Part shown: positions 1-8,207 of the stretch, piece after piece
Position numbering within the stretch: the stretch's first letter is position 1
Layout of the letters: every line of letters begins with the position of its first letter
Source: Microbispora rosea
GTDB lineage: Bacteria; Actinomycetota; Actinomycetes; Streptosporangiales; Streptosporangiaceae
Direction: 5' to 3'
NCBI RefSeq assembly: GCF_900156315.1
Contig: NZ_FTNI01000003.1
Span: 186,001 to 250,000, forward strand
DNA length: 64,000 bases
Made by a program: the position numbers and the translations under genes
Notes under the pieces: generated by a model
Told to the model about the DNA's origin: nothing
Seen by the model: the letters and a program-made list of their open reading frames with translations, nothing else
The model's database searches: none

Positions 1-464
1 GCTCCCGTGGCGGTGGTGGGCGCGGGGTCGCCGCCGACGAGCTGGAATCCCGGCCAGATCGCGGGCAGCACGACCTGGAGGGCGAGCGCCGCGGCGGCGA
101 TCACGACGATCTGCCCGAGAATCATGATCCATCCGGCGAACCAGCCGAACGTCGCCGTGCTGAGCCGGGTGGACCACTGGTAGATGGAGCCGGAGATCGG
201 ATAGCGGGCGGCCAGTTCGGCGAAGTTGAGGGCGACCAGGATCTGCCCGGCCAGCACCACGGGCCAGGTCCAGAAGAAGGCGGGGCCCCCGAAGGCGTAC
301 CCGAACGCGAAAAACTGGAAGACCGTGGTCAGCACGGAGATGAAGGAGAATCCGGCGGCGAAGGAGGCGTACCTGCCCATGCTGCGGTGCAGCTCCTGGC
401 GGTAGCCGAACGTCTGCAGGGCGCTCTCGTCGGTGGGGGGAGCGGAAGGAACGGTGACGGCCAT
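1..464 (-). CDS. APC-family amino acid permease (partial, N-terminal part)
   Basis: The first 154 codons of an integral membrane transporter are present and the rest runs off the left edge. The translation starts MAVTVPSAPPTDE and gives at least three hydrophobic segments, including one near residues 35-60 and one near 110-135. Between them is an ELAARYPISGSIYQW stretch, typical of the amino acid/GABA permease branch of the APC superfamily, which imports amino acids or amines by cation symport. The substrate cannot be read from this fragment. A 6-bp inverted repeat just upstream of the ATG may be an operator. Confidence 0.85.
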   Translation of the reverse strand, partial: MAVTVPSAPPTDESALQTFGYRQELHRSMGRYASFAAGFSFISVLTTVFQFFAFGYAFGGPAFFWTWPVVLAGQILVALNFAELAARYPISGSIYQWSTRLSTATFGWFAGWIMILGQIVVIAAAALALQVVLPAIWPGFQLVGGDPAPTTATG

Positions 465-770
465 CGGGGCTCCGGGCGCTGGGGGGATTTCTGTCGATTG
501 ACAGATATGTACGGGGCCGTCGTTTCCCCGGCGTCACGCGCACGTTCATCCGCCGTAACGCATCCCTCACCGCTCAGCGGCGAGCCGCCCCGCCCGCTGC
601 GGGCATCCCCTTGCCGGCGGGTGAGACCGCCGGCGGACCCTCAAGACGCAGGCCGTGCCGCTCTCCCGACCATCACGTCCGAGATCCACGCGCCGCCTGA
701 GCGAGTCCTGCACGACCTCCCCGAGCGGAGCGTGCCCCCACTTCTTCATACGACTCCCATACAGCACGAA
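465..770. other. Non-coding gap between the permease and the PHP-protein terminator
   Basis: I see no convincing gene here; the open frames are short and lack the codon bias of the neighbours. The stretch should hold the permease promoter on the minus strand, including the inverted repeat at 490-505. Confidence 0.5.
490..505 (-). promoter_or_regulatory. Inverted repeat, possible repressor operator
   Basis: TCTGTC and GACAGA form perfect 6-bp arms around a 4-base spacer, about 26 bases upstream of the permease start. The TGTC-N4-GACA arrangement resembles many GntR-type operators. No regulator gene is adjacent, so the binding protein is unknown. Confidence 0.35.
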
Positions 771-795
771 GGCCCCGGTCCAACGGACCGGGGCC
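771..795 (-). terminator. Hairpin terminator after the PHP protein gene
   Basis: A perfect 11-bp GC-rich stem (GGCCCCGGTCC and its complement) with a 3-base loop lies 24 bases beyond the stop codon of the PHP protein gene. There is no long T-run, which is usual for actinomycete terminators. Confidence 0.7.
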
Positions 796-818
796 TCGTC
801 GCGACTGAGATCGAGGGA

Positions 819-3200
819 TCAGCGGACGTAGACGGGCGAGGTCATCGCGACCATCGCCGCGTCGTACGGGCACAGGTTCGCGCCGACGTCGATCGGTCCG
901 CACAGCGGGGTCTGCTCGAGCAGGTCGTTGCCGAGGCGCAGCTCGGCGCGCACCCAGCCCGGCTGGGCCGGGGCGGTGAACTCGATCGCCCCGTCGCGCG
1001 TGAGGTGCTGGTCGAGCAGCGTCTGGCCGTTGGCGACGACGCGCAGCGAGCCGTCGGTGAGCGCGTCGAGCGAGCGCACGCGTAGCGTCTCACCCGGACG
1101 GACGTCGTCGCCGATGACGGACACGAAGTGTCCGCCCCGCTTGGCCTCGATCACGAGCGGGCGCCCGCCGACGGCCGGCGGCAGCGAGGACACGCTGGTG
1201 CGGCCGGCGCGCAGCGCCTCGAGCACGGCGCCCGCCGAGCGGTTGCGCGCGAGCACCCAGGTGGTGGGATAGCCGGCGCCCTGAGGCTGCGCGACCTTCG
1301 TCTGGGCGTCGCTGCCGCCGGTCAGCGCGACGCGCGCGCCGCGCTGCAGCCAGCAGTCGAGGTAGTCCTCGGCGGCCCGGATGCTCGAGCTCGGATTCCA
1401 GACTTCGATCGTGTCCGGCCGCACGTCGAACCCGTAGCCCCAGGTGAGCGTGGAGGCGTCGCAGCCGGCGAACTTCTTGGTGATCTTAGAGCCGGGGTGG
1501 TCGATCTGGAAGACGCCGCCCTTCGCACGCGCGTCGTCCGCGAGCTTGTTGATCGCGGCGGCGGAACCGTCGCCATTGTCGAGCAGCTTGTCCACGCCGA
1601 GCACGTGGGCGTCGCCCTTGACCTTGTCCTCGTAGCCGGGGATCGCGAGCACGCCGTGGCTGCCGGAGCCCGGCGCGTTCGCCGAGCGGACGTCGCCGTC
1701 GTCGGTGACCGCGAGGTAGTCGAGCCCGCGGCTGCCCGCCTCGGCGAAGCGTGAGCGGACGTCGACGCCCTGGCGGAACGGGTCGGCCTCGCTCACGTCG
1801 TCGGTCCCGGCGCAGTAGACGTCGCTGGAGAAGCAGCTGTGGACGTTCAGGTCGCCCGCCAGCCAGCGGCCGTCCGTGGTGCTCAGATCGCTCTCGGGCG
1901 CCTTCGGCGCGCCCACCTGCTTGCCGTCGTTGACCCAGATCGGGCTGGAGTACGCGACCGAACGCCCGTCGCGGCGGACCCTGAGGAAGTACCAGGTGTC
2001 GTCGGCCGCCTTCAGCGAGGCGTTGAGCTGGTCGCCGGTCGCGCCGGCGACCACCTGGCCGCCGTTGCTGACGAGCTCCAGCTGCAGCGGCGTGCTCGAG
2101 CCGCGGACGTGCGCGTCGATCGCCAGCGGGCGCTTGCCGTTGGTGTGGATCCGCTCGCCCATGCCGTGCCCGTCGACCGTGAAGTCCAGTCGCAGCGCGT
2201 TGTCGAGCACCGCGTAGAAGCGGCGGTCGGCCATCGCGCGCTTGATGTCCTTCTCGGTGTTGGCCTTGGCCAGGACGACGGTCTTGGCGTACTGCGAGCC
2301 GCCCCAGTCGTCCGTGCGGTTGTGCCCTTCGTCCTCCGCGCCGATCGCGCCGACGTGCCAGCCCTTGTCGAGCGCGTGGGCGTACCAGCCCTCGGGCGGG
2401 GCGTTGTGCGCGGGCGGCGTGTCGAAGTCTCTGTCGCGGTTGAAGACCTCGATGCCGACCATCTGGTCGTCGGCCTTCGGGAAGTACTTGAAGTCCTCCC
2501 AGCCGAAGCCGAGGTCGCTGCGGACGTCGCAGTGCAGCGGGCCGCACAGCGTCTTTTCGCCGGGGTGGTTGAACGTCGCCAGGCCGTCCTTGCCGGTGGT
2601 GGTCAGCCAGTCGTAGAAGCGGTCCATCGCGATGGTGCCGCCGTCGGTCTCGGGCAGCGAGTTCTCGCGCGAGAAGTAGACGTTGATGTGGCCCATGCGG
2701 TCCGAGGTCCACTCGAACCCGCGGAAGCCGACGAAGTCTTTCGCGGGGTCGGTCGCAGTGTTCGCCTGCTCGAGCTCCGCGTCCCACTTGCGTAGCGAGT
2801 CGAGCGGGTTGACCTGATCGGCGTTCTGGCAGCTCGGTGCGACCTTCGGGTCCAGGCACTCCTCGTTGAAGACCATCGGCGAATTCACGTTCGAGGTGTG
2901 CTCGCTCGATCCGACGAAGTTCAGGTCGTGCTTGTCGCGCCCAGACGCGAAGTAGTCGGCGGGTCGCGAGCCGGGCCATCCGTCGGAGTAGCCGCTGTGC
3001 TCGTGCAACGCGCCGATGAGCTCGCGCTCGTGGGGTGCCTTGATTGGGGGCGTCGTGACGGCCTGAGGTGTCGTGACGACCGAGGCCTTCTCGGTCTGAG
3101 CGTCGTCTGCCACGCCGGACGTTGCGAGAGCGGGGCTCGCGGCGCCTATGAGGACGAGCGTGCCCGCCGCAGCGGTGGCGAACAGCGCGCGGATGCGCAT
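819..3200 (-). CDS. Secreted tandem PHP-domain metallohydrolase-like protein
   Basis: A 793-residue protein starting MRIRALFATAAAG with a clear Sec signal peptide (about residues 1-27, ending ALATSG), so probably extracellular. Two PHP-like metal-binding starts are visible: GALHEHSGYSDG at about residues 64-75 and GDLNVHSCFSSD at about 449-460. Later His and Asp residues (for example FNHPGEK and QIDHPGSK) could complete two metal sites. This matches the CehA/McbA-type PHP hydrolases, which cleave esters or phosphoesters; the real substrate is unknown. The ATG at 3200 is preferred over an upstream in-frame start because GGAG lies about 9 bases before it and the signal peptide begins there. Confidence 0.75.
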   Translation of the reverse strand: MRIRALFATAAAGTLVLIGAASPALATSGVADDAQTEKASVVTTPQAVTTPPIKAPHERELIGALHEHSGYSDGWPGSRPADYFASGRDKHDLNFVGSSEHTSNVNSPMVFNEECLDPKVAPSCQNADQVNPLDSLRKWDAELEQANTATDPAKDFVGFRGFEWTSDRMGHINVYFSRENSLPETDGGTIAMDRFYDWLTTTGKDGLATFNHPGEKTLCGPLHCDVRSDLGFGWEDFKYFPKADDQMVGIEVFNRDRDFDTPPAHNAPPEGWYAHALDKGWHVGAIGAEDEGHNRTDDWGGSQYAKTVVLAKANTEKDIKRAMADRRFYAVLDNALRLDFTVDGHGMGERIHTNGKRPLAIDAHVRGSSTPLQLELVSNGGQVVAGATGDQLNASLKAADDTWYFLRVRRDGRSVAYSSPIWVNDGKQVGAPKAPESDLSTTDGRWLAGDLNVHSCFSSDVYCAGTDDVSEADPFRQGVDVRSRFAEAGSRGLDYLAVTDDGDVRSANAPGSGSHGVLAIPGYEDKVKGDAHVLGVDKLLDNGDGSAAAINKLADDARAKGGVFQIDHPGSKITKKFAGCDASTLTWGYGFDVRPDTIEVWNPSSSIRAAEDYLDCWLQRGARVALTGGSDAQTKVAQPQGAGYPTTWVLARNRSAGAVLEALRAGRTSVSSLPPAVGGRPLVIEAKRGGHFVSVIGDDVRPGETLRVRSLDALTDGSLRVVANGQTLLDQHLTRDGAIEFTAPAQPGWVRAELRLGNDLLEQTPLCGPIDVGANLCPYDAAMVAMTSPVYVR

Positions 3201-3446
3201 TTCGTGCTTCTCCGTCTGTTGGGTAGGGGGGCCCGCCTCGGAGGAGAGGCGGACACGTTCCACCCTTCATGCGGGCGATGACCGCCGGGTGGCCTGGACC
3301 TGAACGTCGGGCGAGGCCTTGTCTCACGGAGTTGCGCCGGTGGCGGCTGACTCGGCGTGGTCAGGAAGTGCTGGAGCGCGCGGAGCCGGACAGCATGCGC
3401 CACAGGCTCTACCGACGCCACATGTGGGGGCCGGCCTTCATCGTGC

Positions 3447-4307
3447 TCAGTGCGCCGCGCGCACCGCCGAGACCAGTCCGCCGGCGCCCTCGTCAAGCTG
3501 CGACGGGGTGAGCATCGGACGCCCGTAGACCTCGGCGCGCTCACGCAGGGTGAAGGTCTCCGCCTCCCAGCCGAGGCCGTCCAGCCAGCCGACCGGGTCT
3601 TCCGGCATCTCCCAGACCCACATAGACGCCGCCGATCCCGGAGTGGCGTCCCCACGGAAGCGTTCGAGCACACCGCGCGAGCCCAGTGTCAGGCCCATCC
3701 TGCTGCCTGCGGCGGACAGCGCGCCGACCCGTTCGAGCAGCGACTGCACCGCGTCCTCGGGCAGATAGATCAGCAGTCCCTCGGCGATCCACACCGTCGG
3801 CTGCGCCGGATCGTGTCCGGCCGCGGCCAAGGCGCCGGGCCAGTCCTCATGCAGGTCGACCGGGACGGTGATCCGCTCGCAGCGCGGAACGGCCCGCTCC
3901 TGACGCAGCACCGACGCCTTGAAGTCCAGCGGTTCGGCCGTGTCGACCTCGAACAGCCGGGTCCCCTCAGGCCAGTCCGTCCGGAAGGCCCTGCTGTCCA
4001 TCCCGGCTCCGAGCAGCACGACCTGCCGGACGCCGGACGCGACCGCCCGCTCCAGCAGGTCGTCGAGGAACTTCGTCCGGATGACGATCGAGAAGGCTAC
4101 ACCGAGCCAGCGGCGCCGCGCCGCCTCGTCCGCGCGCGGGGACGGCGGCGCCCCAGGGTCTCTCCCGCCGGCTATGGCGAAGGCCTGCGCCAGCGGGTCC
4201 CGGAACAGCGGCTGCTCGCGTGCCGTCTCCATCGCCCTCACCCGGGCCGCGCCCAAGGCTGTGGCCCACACCCCAGACGGCTCGGCCCGTCCCGCCGCAT
4301 CAGTCAC
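3447..4307 (-). CDS. SAM-dependent methyltransferase, TIGR00027/LCM type
   Basis: A 286-residue cytosolic protein of the family annotated in actinobacteria as putative SAM-dependent methyltransferase (leucine carboxyl methyltransferase fold). It has the N-terminal SGVWATALGAARVRAMET region, the cofactor-binding VVLLGAGMDSRAFR motif and a downstream TVWIAEGLLIYLPED stretch that are standard for the family. Length is normal. Physiological substrates of this large family are mostly unknown. It stands alone, with a gap on each side, and points toward the PHP gene. Confidence 0.85.
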   Translation of the reverse strand: MTDAAGRAEPSGVWATALGAARVRAMETAREQPLFRDPLAQAFAIAGGRDPGAPPSPRADEAARRRWLGVAFSIVIRTKFLDDLLERAVASGVRQVVLLGAGMDSRAFRTDWPEGTRLFEVDTAEPLDFKASVLRQERAVPRCERITVPVDLHEDWPGALAAAGHDPAQPTVWIAEGLLIYLPEDAVQSLLERVGALSAAGSRMGLTLGSRGVLERFRGDATPGSAASMWVWEMPEDPVGWLDGLGWEAETFTLRERAEVYGRPMLTPSQLDEGAGGLVSAVRAAH

Positions 4308-4705
4308 GCGTTCAGCCTAGCTAGCACTAAGACCCGAGCGTAGATCAGCGATGCGGCGGCATGAACACGCCGCATCCCTTCAAGATCGATACGCTCACCC
4401 GACGTGCAAGAAGTGCATGCCGATGATCTACACCGGCACCCACTGCGTCCTCTCCTGAGGCAAGGTCCCGTCCGAGGACCTCTCCGCAGACGCGGGGCCG
4501 CGGGCGCCGGGGGTGCTTGTGTCGGGGACGCCGGGGGCGCCGGGGCCACTGTCCCCCTCTCCAGCCGGCGGCGGGCCACCTCCAGAGGAAGCCTGGTCAA
4601 ACCTTCTCCAGGTGTGATCCGCGCCATATTTCGGTCTGACCGGAATCCTTCTCTCGGTTCGGGATGTTGCCATTCCGGACAATTGCCCCAAAGAAGGACA
4701 AAGAC
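4308..4705. other. Gap between methyltransferase and MFS gene
   Basis: No gene here that I can support. It should contain the divergent promoters of the methyltransferase and the MFS exporter. A 35-codon frame at 4351-4458 with a CKKC motif is discussed under rejected items. Confidence 0.4.
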
Positions 4706-6046
4706 GTGCCCTTGCCCGCGGCGACGCTGCGCTCTCTTCGCCATCACAACTACCGCCTCTGGGCAGGAGCAGACCTGGTCTCGGTCACTGGCACCTGGAT
4801 GCAGGTGCTGGGGGTCAACTGGCTGATCCTCTCGGCCACCGGATCGGCGACCAGCGTGGGCCTCAGCCTGGTCCTCCAGGCCGTACCCACGCTCCTGCTG
4901 GGGCTGTGGGGCGGCTCCCTGGCCGACCGGCTCCCCGCCCGCCCGGTCGTGCTCGCCACGCAGGTGGCTCAGGCGGCACTCGCCGCTCTCCTCGCGCTCG
5001 CCGCCGCGGGCGCCCCCGGCTCGGTGGCACCGGTGTACGCCCTCGTGTTCGCGAGCGGCGTCGTGAACGCCATCGGCGGCCCGGCCCTCGGCAGATTCGG
5101 CGCCGAGGTGGTCCCCGCACGGGACCTGCCGAACACCTTCGCGCTGGGATCGATCATCAATTCGGCCGGTCGTATCCTCGGCATGAGCCTGGCCGGGGCC
5201 CTTCTCCCACTCACCGGCACGGCCGGCCTGTTCCTCGTCAACGCCCTGAGCTTCGCCGCCGTCATCGTGGCCGTCCTCGCCATGCGCGCCTCCGAGATGC
5301 ACCGGCTCCTGCGCTCCGAGACGGACCGGGGCGGGGTGCGCGCCGGCCTGTCCTACGTGCTTCGCACGCCCTGGCTCGTAGTGCTGCTGGTGCTCGCGCT
5401 GATTCTGGGCAGCCTGGGCCGCAACTACCAGGTCACCATGGCGGCGATGAGCTCTGGACCGCTGGCCGCCGGCGCCGGAGGATACGGGCTGCTGTCGACG
5501 ATCTTCGCGATCGGCACGGTGATCGGCGGGGTGATCGCTGCCGGACGTCCCCGCCTCACGGTGGCCCTGCTGCTCGTCACCGCGCTGCTGACCGGCGTGG
5601 GCCAGAGCGTCAGCGGCTTCATGCCCGGCCTGGCCGCCTTCGGCGTGCTCATGCTGCCGATCGCCGCCGGCGCTGTGATCATCGACACCACCCTCGCGAC
5701 CCGCGTCCAGCTGGACAGCCCCGACCACATGCGCGGCCGGGTCATCGCCGTCCAGGGCGTGGTCAGCGCGGGCGCGGGGGCCATCGGCGGGCCGCTTCTC
5801 GGCCTGCTCTGCGACATCGTGGGCCCCCGCGTGACTTTGCAGGTCACCGGTGTCGTCGTGGTCCTGGCCACCGTGGCCGCCGGGCTCGCCCTGGCCCGGC
5901 TGCGCGGGCGCGCGCCGGCCCGGCCCGCACTCGCGCATGCGGCTCCCCTCCAGTTGCCGCCCGCGCCTGAGCCGCCCGGCCGGGAGCCCGCCCAGCAGCG
6001 TGTCCCCGCCGGTGTGGCGTCCGGTGCCGGCCCGTTCGATGCCTAG
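4706..6046 (+). CDS. MFS exporter (MFS_3, EntS-like)
   Basis: A 446-residue, about 12-helix transporter. The HHNYRLWAGADLVSVTGTWMQ start, GGSLADRLPARPVVL (loop 2-3 motif A) and DSPDHMRGRVIAVQG are typical of the transmembrane secretion effector/enterobactin-exporter branch of the major facilitator superfamily, which pushes small molecules out using the proton gradient. I chose the GTG at 4706 because GAAGGA lies 7 bases upstream; an in-frame TTG lies 14 codons earlier. The C-terminal 45 residues are Pro/Ala-rich and probably unstructured. The cargo cannot be told from context. Confidence 0.85.
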   Translation: MPLPAATLRSLRHHNYRLWAGADLVSVTGTWMQVLGVNWLILSATGSATSVGLSLVLQAVPTLLLGLWGGSLADRLPARPVVLATQVAQAALAALLALAAAGAPGSVAPVYALVFASGVVNAIGGPALGRFGAEVVPARDLPNTFALGSIINSAGRILGMSLAGALLPLTGTAGLFLVNALSFAAVIVAVLAMRASEMHRLLRSETDRGGVRAGLSYVLRTPWLVVLLVLALILGSLGRNYQVTMAAMSSGPLAAGAGGYGLLSTIFAIGTVIGGVIAAGRPRLTVALLLVTALLTGVGQSVSGFMPGLAAFGVLMLPIAAGAVIIDTTLATRVQLDSPDHMRGRVIAVQGVVSAGAGAIGGPLLGLLCDIVGPRVTLQVTGVVVVLATVAAGLALARLRGRAPARPALAHAAPLQLPPAPEPPGREPAQQRVPAGVASGAGPFDA

Positions 6047-6063
6047 TCACTCAGAAGATCAAA

Positions 6064-6101
6064 AGAGGCCACCCCCACCCGCGTGGTGGTGGATGGCCTC
6101 T
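6064..6101 (-). terminator. Hairpin followed by a T-run, downstream of the tRNA-Val fragment
   Basis: AGAGGCCA pairs with TGGCCTCT around a C-rich/G-rich inner stem, and on the minus strand it is followed by CTTTTGATC. It lies directly beyond the 3' end of the tRNA-Val fragment. It could be the original terminator of the tRNA gene, separated from it by the inserted segment. Confidence 0.6.
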
Positions 6102-6108
6102 GGGCTGT

Positions 6109-6147
6109 GTGGGCGATACTGGGATCGAACCAGTGACCTCTTCGGTG
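6109..6147 (-). repeat. Detached 3' half of tRNA-Val; direct repeat of 7669-7707 (att-like)
   Basis: These 39 bases are identical to 7669-7707. They cover the 3' side of the anticodon arm, the T arm and the acceptor 3' strand of tRNA-Val(CAC) on the minus strand. The 5' half of the tRNA is absent: after CTTCGGTG the sequence goes to CGAAGC and then diverges. A repeated tRNA 3' end on the distal side of a segment next to the intact tRNA is the classic footprint of integrase-mediated insertion. A decayed tandem tRNA duplication is the alternative. Confidence 0.75.
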
Positions 6148-6193
6148 CGAAGCAGATCGATCGCATAGCCGACGTGCCATGAAAACGGTCTTG

Positions 6194-6289
6194 ACCTGTG
6201 CATACCGTCCACGGACGTCCGTACGGTTCTACGGGCGTCCGTGGTTGTTGTCACTCAGTTCGTCACCCAATGGTCCGTCGTGCACAGGT
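6194..6289. repeat. Nested inverted repeats at the end of the tRNA-flanked segment
   Basis: ACCTGTGCA at 6194-6202 is the exact reverse complement of TGCACAGGT at 6281-6289. Inside, CCACGGACG (6209-6217) pairs with CGTCCGTGG (6236-6244). The 9-mer GTCACTCAG occurs here at 6250-6258 and also at 6046-6054 and 7602-7610. Such clusters are often recombinase arm sites or element ends; that role is inferred. Confidence 0.5.
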
Positions 6290-6328
6290 GACAGGGACTG
6301 CCGACGGAACGCGGCGGCGGCCGCATGA

Positions 6329-6562
6329 TCAGAGCAGATCGCGTAGGCGCTCGGAAGTGCGGCCGGCCTGCCGCACGATTGAGGCAAGCGTGCCGACGGC
6401 CAGGGTGTCGTGCAATGGCACGATCACTGTGCGAGTCTCGTCTTCTGCGAACTGGCGCAGCTTGCAATGGCTGCCCCTGGTGGCCACCACCTCAAAGCCG
6501 CACTTCTCCAGCGCGCGCACGACATCAGTGCCGGAGCAGACCGGAAACTGGCGCGGGCTCAT
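6329..6562 (-). CDS. hicA: HicA family toxin (mRNA interferase)
   Basis: A 77-residue protein of the HicA/YcfA double-stranded-RNA-binding fold. It shows the family's ATRGSHCKLRQ segment, in which the His of GSH is the catalytic residue, and a following TVIVPLHDTLAVGTLASIVRQAG stretch. HicA cleaves mRNA and is neutralised by HicB. Its ATG overlaps the stop of the upstream hicB by 4 bases (ATGA), so the pair is translationally coupled. The pair lies inside the tRNA-flanked segment, fitting an addiction module on a mobile remnant. Confidence 0.9.
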   Translation of the reverse strand: MSPRQFPVCSGTDVVRALEKCGFEVVATRGSHCKLRQFAEDETRTVIVPLHDTLAVGTLASIVRQAGRTSERLRDLL

Positions 6563-6780
6563 GCCGAGCGACGAATCTCGATCGGCGCCACGATCGGCTG
6601 CTGCGGGGTCTGGGGAAGGGGCTCGTCCTCGAAGTAGAGCTCCAGGGCGTCGCGGAGGCTGGCCAGGGCCTCGTCAACCGTCCGGCCCTGACTGGCCACC
6701 TCAACCTGGACGCAGCGCGCGACATACCAACCCTCTTCGTCGGGGGTGACAGTCGCGGTCAAGGAGACGGTCTGGCTCAT
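6559..6780 (-). CDS. hicB: HicB family antitoxin
   Basis: A 73-residue partial-RNase-H-fold antitoxin: TPDEEGWYVARCVQVEVASQG followed by RTVDEALASLRDALELYF is the standard HicB core. It is short and has no added C-terminal DNA-binding domain that I can see, so autoregulation may be weak or depend on the complex. The ATG at 6780 begins the conserved part. hicB precedes hicA, the reverse of the E. coli order but common elsewhere. Confidence 0.88.
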   Translation of the reverse strand: MSQTVSLTATVTPDEEGWYVARCVQVEVASQGRTVDEALASLRDALELYFEDEPLPQTPQQPIVAPIEIRRSA

Positions 6781-6947
6781 GCCGCTAGCGTACGCCAGCG
6801 CGCTTCGCCGGACCCGCCGGTAGAAACAAGCCACCCATCGCGATCTCCCAGGTTCTCCACCGACACGAAAGACACCCACCGCCGTTGCCTGGGCATACCG
6901 AATGTCCGGCCCATGGGTCGGCTCCCGTCGTCGGGCAGACTGTCGGC

Positions 6948-7559
6948 ATGCGCAAGGACGATCACGTACCTGCGGACGTCGAGGCCCTCCTCCTCGATCG
7001 CGATTCGCAGATCCGCGCCTCCCGGGACGAGTCGGCATGCGGTGAGGGCGCCTGGGCGAGTGGGGCCGAGGCCGTGGAGGGCTACCTGCGCCAGGTGGTC
7101 GCCGATCTCAATCGAGTCCGCGGACTGGTGGTTGAGCACGCGGAGTTCGGACACTACGGCTCCGGCTACGCCTCATTTGTGGACGTCCTCTTGACCCGGC
7201 GAGACGGATCCGCCCGCCGCGTCGATCCAGACGGCTATACGACGGTTGAAGGATTGTCAGTGGCGTTGTGCCGCCTCGCCCCGATCGCCTGCATCCTGTC
7301 GCCCGGCGAGCGCTCCCATCACCCCGACGGTCACGGATGCCACTCCATGCCATGGCTCGATGCCGTCGCCGACATGCCGATCCCCGGATGGGAGGAAGGC
7401 TGCGAACAGATCTCCCAGGTCCTGGATCGGCACCGCATCACTCTCGTCGGCCCTCGCCTGCTCAGCCGGCCGACCTTGCCCCACCTGAAGATCGACACGA
7501 ACCTCGGCGACGGGCCGCACTATTCGATCTTCGACGTCTGGTTCCACTGGATGGACTGA
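6948..7559 (+). CDS. Hypothetical protein in the tRNA-flanked segment
   Basis: A 203-residue soluble protein starting MRKDDHVPADVEALLLDRD. I do not recognise a family. It has a helical N-terminal part (EGYLRQVVADLNRVRGL), a central sheet-like part with several His and Cys (SHHPDGHGCHSMPWLD), and a hydrophobic C-terminus (YSIFDVWFHWMD). No signal peptide or membrane helix. It runs opposite to hicBA and ends 110 bases before the intact tRNA-Val. As cargo of a possible mobile remnant, a defence or immunity-like role is conceivable but unsupported. Confidence 0.65.
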   Translation: MRKDDHVPADVEALLLDRDSQIRASRDESACGEGAWASGAEAVEGYLRQVVADLNRVRGLVVEHAEFGHYGSGYASFVDVLLTRRDGSARRVDPDGYTTVEGLSVALCRLAPIACILSPGERSHHPDGHGCHSMPWLDAVADMPIPGWEEGCEQISQVLDRHRITLVGPRLLSRPTLPHLKIDTNLGDGPHYSIFDVWFHWMD

Positions 7560-7620
7560 CGCCGCGACCCGATCCAGGAATGCTGGGTCCCCAGAACGGT
7601 AGTCACTCAGACAAGACGAA

Positions 7621-7649
7621 AGGCCGGCCCGCTGGACGCGGCCCGGCCT
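7621..7649 (-). terminator. Hairpin downstream of tRNA-Val(CAC)
   Basis: AGGCCGG pairs with CCGGCCT, extended by further GC pairs with one mismatch, and is followed on the minus strand by TTTCGTCTTGTC. It lies 20 bases beyond the 3' end of the intact tRNA. The flanking GTCACTCAG matches the region beyond the tRNA fragment at 6.1 kb. Confidence 0.6.
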
Positions 7650-7669
7650 CCCTAGCTGCACGAACGTGG

Positions 7670-7741
7670 TGGGCGATACTGGGATCGAACCAGTGACCTC
7701 TTCGGTGTGAACGAAGCGCTCTCCCGCTGAGCTAATCGCCC
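7670..7741 (-). tRNA. tRNA-Val(CAC)
   Basis: A 72-base cloverleaf: acceptor GGGCGAT/ATCGCCC, D arm with GCTC/GAGC, anticodon stem CTTCG/CGAAG around the loop TTCACAC (anticodon CAC, reading GUG), T arm ACTGG-TTCGATC-CCAGT, discriminator A. CCA is not encoded. Its 3' half is repeated at 6109-6147. Confidence 0.95.
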
Positions 7742-8207
7742 GGGATCGTCCGCGCCTCGCGGCGCCGACGGGGAAAACCATACCGCACTCGAGGGGGTGA
7801 TGGCGAAAGCGCGGCTCGGTCGGCTCGATCGTCCCGCCTTCGTCAACACCTTCGAAAGGTTCGCCAGACCATCCCCGGCGTGGGGGTGTGGTGTCATAGC
7901 ATCGTGATGCTCCATGCTCGACCTATACGCACGACCTGAGATCATTCGCCCGCAATGGCATTGCCGACGCGGCCCCCGCCGACACGCAAAGCAGAGGTAA
8001 GGACAAGCCTGTTGGTGATGTTTGAGCTGGTAGATGACCGAATGTCAAGCTGTGATGTGCGTTACAGAAGGGCCTGGAGGCGGAATCTTTCCTACGGGTC
8101 TCTTCGTTCGTCTCGTAGCACGAGCGCCCGGCGAGCCCCGACCGCACAGTGAAGACGCAGTGAAAGCCCCTGACAGGGGACCCGACGACGAAAAGGTTTG
8201 GCTGACG
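7742..8207. other. Long leader region upstream of ssgB
   Basis: There are 466 bases without a supported gene. It contains the tRNA-Val promoter on the minus strand and the upstream region of ssgB. A near-palindrome AGCATC-GT-GATGCT sits at 7898-7911. Base composition is lower in GC than the neighbours around 7880-8100, as expected for a regulatory region of a developmental gene. Confidence 0.45.

Noticed and set aside
4351..4458. 35-codon open frame with a CKKC motif and a later Cys, resembling a tiny zinc-ribbon protein
   Set aside because: No ribosome binding site, weak codon bias and no recognised homologue. A second frame overlaps it equally well. It needs a homology search before being called a gene.
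6051..6254. Minus-strand frame ending in EEVTGSIPVSPT
   Set aside because: The C-terminal part is the translated tRNA-Val fragment, a well-known annotation artefact. Similar artefacts occur at 7257-7781, 17258-17638 and 49385-49684.
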